10,234 nt of DNA, taken from Candidatus Stahliibacteriota bacterium (GTDB lineage Bacteria > Hydrothermota > Tepidihabitantia > SM23-42). The position numbers and the translations under genes are program-made. The first letter of the stretch is position 1; each line of letters begins with the position of its first letter. The notes under the pieces are model-generated. The model ran no database searches and had not been told where the DNA came from. It saw nothing but the letters and a program-made list of their open reading frames with translations. The DNA is taken from assembly GCA_030670605.1 (NCBI GenBank), contig DAOVBK010000032.1, positions 1 through 10,234 on the forward strand, written 5' to 3'. This document shows positions 6,829 to 10,234 of the stretch, one piece after another.

Positions 6829-7783
6829 TGTAGCGCTCCTTTGCAGCAGCGTGCTCCCTGAACGTTCTCGAGAAGTGATGCCGTCCGTCTCCCTTTGCAA
6901 CAAAGTAGAGATAGTCTACGTCAGCAGGATGAAGAACAGCATCAATGGATTGCTTGCCCGGGGAACATATCGGACCAGGCGGCAAGCCGTAGTGCAGATA
7001 TGTATTATACGGCGACACAAGGTTTAGATCACGTTCAAGCAACCTCTTTTTGCTTCTGAATTTCTCATAGTTTTGCTGCTTGAGTGCATACAAAATCGTA
7101 GCACATGATTCCATCGGTCGACGCGTCGCAAGTCTGTTCAAGAATATCTTAGCAATAATCGGGCGTTCTTCCGCAACTTTTGCTTCCTTTTCAACCAGTG
7201 AAGCGAGTGTGATAATCCAATGCATTGAATCACGCGGTACATTCATATCCTCTATGTGTTTGTGTGTATTCCGGACAATTGTCATGATGATGTCGGAATC
7301 ACTTTGCATCGGGCTGAACGCGTATGTATCTGGAAAGAGATATCCCTCCAGATGAGATGAGGGTATTCCTAGATTTTCAACGAAATGCTCATTTGCGCAC
7401 AGTTCCAAGAATGTATCTTTTTCTATGAGGCCATTGCTATGCAGTATCTCTGCAGTCTCATACACGGTGAGTCCTTCAGGAATAGTAACAATGATATCAG
7501 ATTTTCCACCTCGGGAGAGTCTGTGTATTACATACAGTGGATTTCTATAGCGAAGAAGTTCATACGTGCCTGACTTCAATGATTTTTCCTTCCCTGAAAT
7601 TCTTAACCAGAAGAGAAACTCATCGGTGTCTCGCACAACACTGTTCTGTGCGAGATAATCGACAATCTCACGCGCATGTGCACCCTCGGTAATGGTGACT
7701 TCTACTGTCCCCAAATGGAGTGGTTGCCACCACACGACAAAAACAAGTATAAGTACGAAAAGCGCGATCAATCGAGGCTTCAT
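6815..7783 (-). CDS. mltG: Endolytic peptidoglycan transglycosylase MltG (YceG family)
   Basis: 322 residues, a usual length. Residues 2-4 are basic, then one membrane segment (about 5-19, LIALFVLILVFVVWW) anchors the protein with its catalytic part outside. A LysM-like region follows (about 25-90, EVTITEGAHAREIVDYL and IPEGLTVYET). The YceG catalytic region contains LEGYLFPDTY (about 145-154), LASLVEKEA with the catalytic glutamate in VEKE (about 197-200), and the C-terminal SPYNTYLHYGLPPGPICSPG and YFVAKGDGRHHFSRTF blocks. The family cleaves nascent glycan strands, leaving anhydromuramyl ends, and is proposed to terminate strand growth. The ATG at 7781-7783 overlaps the ruvX stop (ATGA) and puts the basic residues at the N-terminus; an in-frame GTG at 7792 would add three residues. 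The 3' end overlaps cyclase-like gene A by 14 bases. Confidence 0.95.
   Translation of the reverse strand: MKPRLIALFVLILVFVVWWQPLHLGTVEVTITEGAHAREIVDYLAQNSVVRDTDEFLFWLRISGKEKSLKSGTYELLRYRNPLYVIHRLSRGGKSDIIVTIPEGLTVYETAEILHSNGLIEKDTFLELCANEHFVENLGIPSSHLEGYLFPDTYAFSPMQSDSDIIMTIVRNTHKHIEDMNVPRDSMHWIITLASLVEKEAKVAEERPIIAKIFLNRLATRRPMESCATILYALKQQNYEKFRSKKRLLERDLNLVSPYNTYLHYGLPPGPICSPGKQSIDAVLHPADVDYLYFVAKGDGRHHFSRTFREHAAAKERYSGTR
6836..6841 (-). promoter_or_regulatory. Shine-Dalgarno AAGGAG that fixes the start of cyclase-like gene A
   Basis: On the minus strand AAGGAG is followed by 7 bases and GTG (6826-6828). It lies inside the last codons of mltG. It is the best ribosome-binding site in the window and favours the GTG over the more upstream TTG codons at 6898-6903. 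Confidence 0.7.
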
Positions 7784-8193
7784 GCTGAACACGCTTCTGA
7801 TTTCAGAAATTCATCAAGCAGAATACACGCCGCCACCTGATCGAGCTTTTCTTTCTGCTTCTTAATGCCTTTCTCTTTCATCAACGTCGTCGCATAACTA
7901 CTCGTAAACCGTTCATCCCACAATTGAACTTTGACACCGGTCGTGCGTTCCAACTCAGTGACAAAATCTTTGATCTTCTCAGACATGTGTGTTGCTGTAC
8001 CGTGATGAGAAAGAGGATTCCCGACCAGTACGAGCTCGACTTCGTATTGTTTGATGATAAACTTAAGTCGTTCAAGAAACTTTTTGCGCGGGGACGTCTT
8101 AAGTGTTACTAAAGGTTGTGCAATAACGCGAAGTGGATCACTGATAGCCACTCCCACCCGACGTTCCCCGTAATCAAGAGCCATAATTCTCAT
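7780..8193 (-). CDS. ruvX: Putative Holliday junction resolvase RuvX (YqgF family)
   Basis: 137 residues with an RNase H-like fold. Visible family blocks are LDYGERRVGVAISD (Asp7), VLVGNPLSHHGT (57-66), WDERFTSSYA (Glu94) and KLDQVAACILLDEFL (Asp118), the expected acidic active-site set. Homologues are implicated in Holliday junction resolution and in 16S rRNA processing; the sequence does not decide between these. Start at ATG 8191-8193: an in-frame TAG lies a few codons upstream, and MRIMALDYG is the usual N-terminus. It is the first gene of the leftward operon, about 25 bases downstream of the predicted transcription start, with only a weak AGG as ribosome-binding site. The ruvX-mltG neighbourhood is common in bacteria and supports both calls. 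Confidence 0.93.
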   Translation of the reverse strand: MRIMALDYGERRVGVAISDPLRVIAQPLVTLKTSPRKKFLERLKFIIKQYEVELVLVGNPLSHHGTATHMSEKIKDFVTELERTTGVKVQLWDERFTSSYATTLMKEKGIKKQKEKLDQVAACILLDEFLKSEACSA

Positions 8194-8224
8194 TCTGTAA
8201 ACCTAGAGTTATATGTTTAACCAA

Positions 8225-8252
8225 AGTATAATTAATTATTCGTTTATGTCAA
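8225..8252 (-). promoter_or_regulatory. Strong sigma70-type promoter of the ruvX-mltG-cyclase operon
   Basis: On the minus strand a perfect TTGACA (8247-8252) is followed by a 16-base AT-rich spacer and TATACT (8225-8230). Transcription should start near 8218, giving a leader of about 25 bases before the ruvX ATG. Runs of T and A just upstream of the -35 box (8253-8272) could act as an UP element. This is the only convincing promoter upstream of the five chained genes. Confidence 0.72.
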
Positions 8253-8312
8253 TATTTTTGTGGAAAAATGGGTGTGTAGCACGCATTCCACCGAGGAAAT
8301 TCCAAACGCTGA

Positions 8313-8412
8313 ACCCCGTTAGAAAACCACTGCATTCATATTTCTGCACTGCAAGAACAATAAGCCTACTGCGTTCCCATCGCAATCGAGAGTCATTTCT
8401 CTCTAACGGGGT
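8313..8412. repeat. 11-bp inverted repeat about 100 bp across, possible small mobile or dispersed repeat
   Basis: ACCCCGTTAGA (8313-8323) is matched perfectly by its reverse complement TCTAACGGGGT (8402-8412), with 78 bases between. The arms do not extend further and no target-site duplication is visible. A T-run does not follow, so it is not an intrinsic terminator. The spacing and terminal arms are those of a very small non-coding element, but with one copy in view this cannot be shown. Confidence 0.5.
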
Positions 8413-8474
8413 AAACATTAAACCCTAACAACGCAGAAAAAACGCCGGGACCGCAGAAAATCGTAGTGGTAATT

Positions 8475-8518
8475 CGTGTTTCGTATTCGTATTCAACGAG
8501 TACGATCTACGAGTCACG
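8475..8518. repeat. Imperfect hairpin of TCGTA/TACGA units upstream of the UbiA gene
   Basis: The left side holds CGTG (8475-8478), TCGTA (8481-8485) and TCGTA (8487-8491). The right side holds TACGA (8501-8505), TACGA (8508-8512) and CACG (8515-8518). These pair in order into a 14-bp stem with two small internal loops and a 9-base loop (8492-8500); another TACGA follows at 8521-8525. The degenerate 5-6 base periodicity on both arms suggests decayed simple repeats folded back on themselves. Confidence 0.5.
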
Positions 8519-8534
8519 ATTACGAGACAAAACA

Positions 8535-8562
8535 TTGACTTTGGCGCCGATATACGTAGAAT
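8535..8562 (+). promoter_or_regulatory. Sigma70-type promoter of the UbiA-uppP operon, probably leaderless
   Basis: TTGACT (8535-8540) is followed by a 16-base spacer and TAGAAT (8557-8562). Five bases (CAGAT) then lead straight to the ATG at 8568, and no Shine-Dalgarno sequence is present. Spacer length and -10-to-ATG distance are identical to those of the CBS gene promoter at 701-728, which supports both. Confidence 0.55.
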
Positions 8563-8567
8563 CAGAT

Positions 8568-9377
8568 ATGGGCTATGTAGTCATCATCCGACCCATAAAT
8601 TGTCTCATAGCCTCAGCATCTGTCCTCATTGGCGCATGGATTGGTCAATCCATCTTCTTTTCACCCATGCTACTCCTTGCGTGTCTCATTGCATTCGTCG
8701 TCTGTGCATTTGGCAACATCATAAATGACCTCAGTGATGTTGAAATCGACCGAGTGAATAATCCACAGAGACCCCTTATCGCGGGGACGGTCAATAAGAC
8801 TGCAGTCATTGTCGTAGCACTCATGTTCGCTGCCCTTGCACTGATTTCCGCACTGAGCCTCGGGTTTTTGCCGTTTCTTCTTGTCGGGGTCGCTTTGAGT
8901 TTGCTTTTGTTGTATGGTATCATGTTAAAAAAAACACTTGCAGCCAATTTTCTCGTCGCGTTCGTAAGCGGTTTATCATTTGTTCTTGGTGGTCTTGTCG
9001 TGGCGAACACCGTGTGCATTGTCCCGTTGGTATTTTCTCTTTTCATTCATCCGCCACGCGAAATCATTAAAGATGTCATTGATCTAAAAGGGGATACACA
9101 TGCTGGTGTGAGCTCATTCCCGATCCGCTTCGGCACGGAACGGTCATTCACCATTGGTGCGCTGTTTGTGGGTATACTCCTCATTCTACTCCCGTTTCCT
9201 TTTTTTCTGCGATTACTTGACCTGCGCTATATCCTTATTGTCTTAATATGTGCCTACCCTTTGCTCCTGTATACGTTCATAAAATTACTAAAGAAACCAA
9301 AAGAGAATGAATTGCCAACATTGAGTACTGTATTGAAAATCACTATGGGGATCGGACTTGTCTCGATGATACCATGA
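8568..9377 (+). CDS. UbiA-family membrane prenyltransferase, geranylgeranylglycerol-phosphate type
   Basis: 269 residues, strongly hydrophobic with about 8-9 membrane segments. Two Asp-rich motifs typical of UbiA enzymes bind the Mg-diphosphate of the prenyl donor: NDLSDVEID (53-61) and KDVIDLKGDTHAG (168-180; Asp169, Asp172, Asp176). The form of the second motif and the start RPINCLIA resemble digeranylgeranylglyceryl phosphate synthase-like members. Homologues occur in several bacterial phyla, where the real acceptor (lipid, quinone or other) is usually unknown. The ATG at 8568 was chosen because the RPxN motif follows at once and a promoter abuts it. The frame is open back to a GTG at 8466, but that extension would translate the hairpin repeat and promoter. 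It overlaps uppP by ATGA. The family is sure; the substrate is not. Confidence 0.85.
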   Translation: MGYVVIIRPINCLIASASVLIGAWIGQSIFFSPMLLLACLIAFVVCAFGNIINDLSDVEIDRVNNPQRPLIAGTVNKTAVIVVALMFAALALISALSLGFLPFLLVGVALSLLLLYGIMLKKTLAANFLVAFVSGLSFVLGGLVVANTVCIVPLVFSLFIHPPREIIKDVIDLKGDTHAGVSSFPIRFGTERSFTIGALFVGILLILLPFPFFLRLLDLRYILIVLICAYPLLLYTFIKLLKKPKENELPTLSTVLKITMGIGLVSMIP

Positions 9378-10126
9378 TACTCAAAGCGATCATTCTTGGT
9401 ATAGTACAGGGACTGACAGAATTCTTACCGATATCCAGTTCTGGACATCTTGCCATCATTGAAAACTACCTTGGCATTACTGAACCGGTTGTCCTTACCA
9501 CATTTCTACACTTTGGAACGTTCTGCGCAACAGTCGTCTTTTTTTTCAAACCGATAGCGAATATTGTCAAGGGGGCTTTCAGGGGGGACAGACAGAGCAT
9601 ACTTTATGTCGCCTACATCATAGTCGGCACAATCCCTACTGTGTTATTTGTCTGTTTCTTAAGAACCTGCATTGAAGAATCTTTCAAAGATGTAAGACTC
9701 ATTGCACTTTTTCTGGGCATAACCGGTGCCATCGTACTAATAACAAGTGTCACAAGAAAAAGGAAAGGTAAAATCACGTTTCTTTCAGCCCTCGTCATAG
9801 GTATTGCTCAGATGCTCGCAACATTTCCGGGTATTTCACGTTCTGGGTTCACCATTTCAGCTGGGATTTTTTCAAAGGTGGAGCCTCGAGAAGCATTTAC
9901 GTTTTCATTTCTCCTTTCACTTCCTGCGGTACTCGGTGCGAATATTCATCAGCTCGGCTCTTTGTCTCATGTACACGATCTACCGACCATTTTTATCGGT
10001 ATGGCATGCAGTTTTGTCAGCGGGCTCATTGCTCTCAAAATCCTTAAGAGGCTCGTCCAACAATGGTTCTATCTGTTTGGCGTATACTGCCTTGTTCTCA
10101 GTATTGTACTCCTGCTCGTTGTATGA
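9374..10126 (+). CDS. uppP: Undecaprenyl-diphosphate phosphatase UppP (BacA)
   Basis: 250 residues, a polytopic inner-membrane enzyme that removes one phosphate from undecaprenyl pyrophosphate to recycle the lipid carrier for peptidoglycan and other surface polymers; it can confer bacitracin resistance when abundant. Both family signatures are intact. The first is VQGLTEFLPISSSGHL, with the (E/Q)xxxE pair Gln12/Glu16 and His25. The second is FPGISRSGFTISAG, with the catalytic Arg156. The ATG start overlaps the stop of the UbiA gene. The 3' end overlaps the next start in the same way, so the three genes are probably one transcript. The link with UbiA suggests shared isoprenoid-lipid metabolism, which is inference. 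Confidence 0.95.
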   Translation: MILKAIILGIVQGLTEFLPISSSGHLAIIENYLGITEPVVLTTFLHFGTFCATVVFFFKPIANIVKGAFRGDRQSILYVAYIIVGTIPTVLFVCFLRTCIEESFKDVRLIALFLGITGAIVLITSVTRKRKGKITFLSALVIGIAQMLATFPGISRSGFTISAGIFSKVEPREAFTFSFLLSLPAVLGANIHQLGSLSHVHDLPTIFIGMACSFVSGLIALKILKRLVQQWFYLFGVYCLVLSIVLLLVV

Positions 10127-10234
10127 AGAAGACTGTATTAATAACGCTCAGTATTTTTTGCTTCCTGTTCCTCGAAGCGAAAACCAAGCAGCAGAGACAC
10201 GGCAAGCTTGTCTTTGAGAACATCCCTGAGATAT
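10123..10234 (+). CDS. Secreted protein N-terminus, possibly S9 prolyl oligopeptidase family (partial)
   Basis: The ATG at 10123-10125 overlaps the uppP stop (ATGA) and opens a frame of 37 codons to the window edge. It begins MKKTVLITLSIFCFLFLEA, a clear signal peptide with two lysines and a hydrophobic core, followed by a polar stretch and GKLVFENIPEI. A phrase of this kind (LVFE-x-IP-x-I) is common just after the signal peptide of bacterial S9-type peptidases (TolB-like propeller plus alpha/beta hydrolase). With so little sequence the family is a guess, while export is well supported. No catalytic residues are in view. It lies last in view of the UbiA-uppP transcript. Confidence 0.5.
   Translation, partial: MKKTVLITLSIFCFLFLEAKTKQQRHGKLVFENIPEI

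Larger units (their letters stand above)
8194..8567. other. Divergent intergenic region between the ruvX and UbiA operons
   Basis: 374 bases without a credible gene. It holds, in order, the leftward promoter (8225-8252), an 11-bp inverted repeat bracketing about 78 bases (8313-8412), two direct copies of CGCAGAAAA 20 bases apart (8432-8440 and 8452-8460), an imperfect TCGTA/TACGA hairpin (8475-8518) and the rightward promoter (8535-8562). Short open frames here (60-71 codons) resemble no known protein and lack ribosome-binding sites. Within the inverted repeat are two CACTGCA copies (8328-8334, 8347-8353) and a bulged dyad at 8342-8357 (TTCTGCA/TGCAAGAA) that could be an operator, without further support. 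Confidence 0.6.

Noticed and set aside
6829..6903. N-terminal extension of cyclase-like protein A from TTG at 6903
   Set aside because: It would lie entirely within mltG. The GTG at 6828 has AAGGAG at ideal spacing, and no such signal precedes the TTG codons.
7784..7792. GTG at 7792 as mltG start
   Set aside because: The ATG at 7783 gives the ATGA overlap seen at other junctions and puts the basic residues before the membrane segment. The difference is three residues, so this is not certain.
8210..8215. TATAAC nearer the ruvX start as an alternative -10 box
   Set aside because: There is no matching -35 box at 15-19 bases. The TTGACA/TATACT pair upstream is far better.
8313..8412. Inverted repeat as an intrinsic terminator
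   Set aside because: The loop would be 78 bases, no T-run follows either arm, and it lies between divergent promoters rather than at a gene end.
8213..8428. Short open frames on both strands in the divergent region (60-71 codons)
   Set aside because: They overlap the promoter and inverted repeat, lack start signals and show no recognisable protein motif.
8466..8567. N-terminal extension of the UbiA protein from a GTG at 8466
   Set aside because: The added 34 residues are low-complexity translations of the hairpin repeat and promoter, while the family N-terminus (RPxN) begins right after the ATG at 8568.

Overview
The window looks like the chromosome of an uncultured bacterium with a peptidoglycan wall (mltG and uppP are present). 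Gene packing is very tight: almost every neighbouring pair overlaps by an ATGA or GTGA tetranucleotide. Base composition is moderate, and GTG and TTG starts occur. A bacterial UbiA enzyme of the geranylgeranylglycerol-phosphate type beside uppP, an S9-peptidase-like secreted protein and an antiporter/CBS pair would suit a candidate phylum of the FCB or WOR-3 kind. That placement is inference only, because there is no rRNA or other marker. No tRNA, rRNA, CRISPR array or transposase gene was seen.

Leftward unit (minus strand, read from 8193 down to 1). A strong sigma70-type promoter at 8225-8252 precedes ruvX (Holliday junction resolvase-like), then mltG (lytic transglycosylase), then two long tandem paralogues with C-terminal class III nucleotidyl cyclase-like domains (805 and 753 aa), then a receiver-GAF-GGDEF protein. 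All five are joined by stop/start overlaps. After a 66-base gap holding its own promoter come a stand-alone CBS-pair protein and, overlapping it, the start of a Kef/NhaP-type cation:proton antiporter. The antiporter frame is broken by an in-frame TAG at 58-60 and runs off the window edge.

Rightward unit (plus strand, from 8568). A UbiA-family prenyltransferase, uppP (undecaprenyl-pyrophosphate phosphatase) and the first 37 codons of a secreted protein resembling S9 prolyl oligopeptidases are chained by ATGA overlaps. The 374-base divergent region between the two units holds both promoters, an 11-bp inverted repeat about 100 bp across, and an imperfect hairpin built from TCGTA/TACGA units.

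The most distinctive content is the pair of cyclase-like proteins. Aligned by eye without gaps at the key loop, both keep the two metal-binding aspartates and the Lys/Asp pair associated with adenine recognition. Both have lost the Asn and Arg that stabilise the transition state, and both carry the same replacement pattern (A-[NH]-L-Y-S) plus an extra block of about 50 residues with a shared LPP motif. With a GGDEF protein immediately downstream and a CBS pair beyond it, this looks like an undescribed nucleotide-sensing or signalling cassette embedded in a cell-wall/DNA-maintenance operon. A second point is that the CBS and UbiA genes each have a -10 box ending exactly 5 bases before the ATG and no Shine-Dalgarno sequence, which suggests leaderless transcripts.
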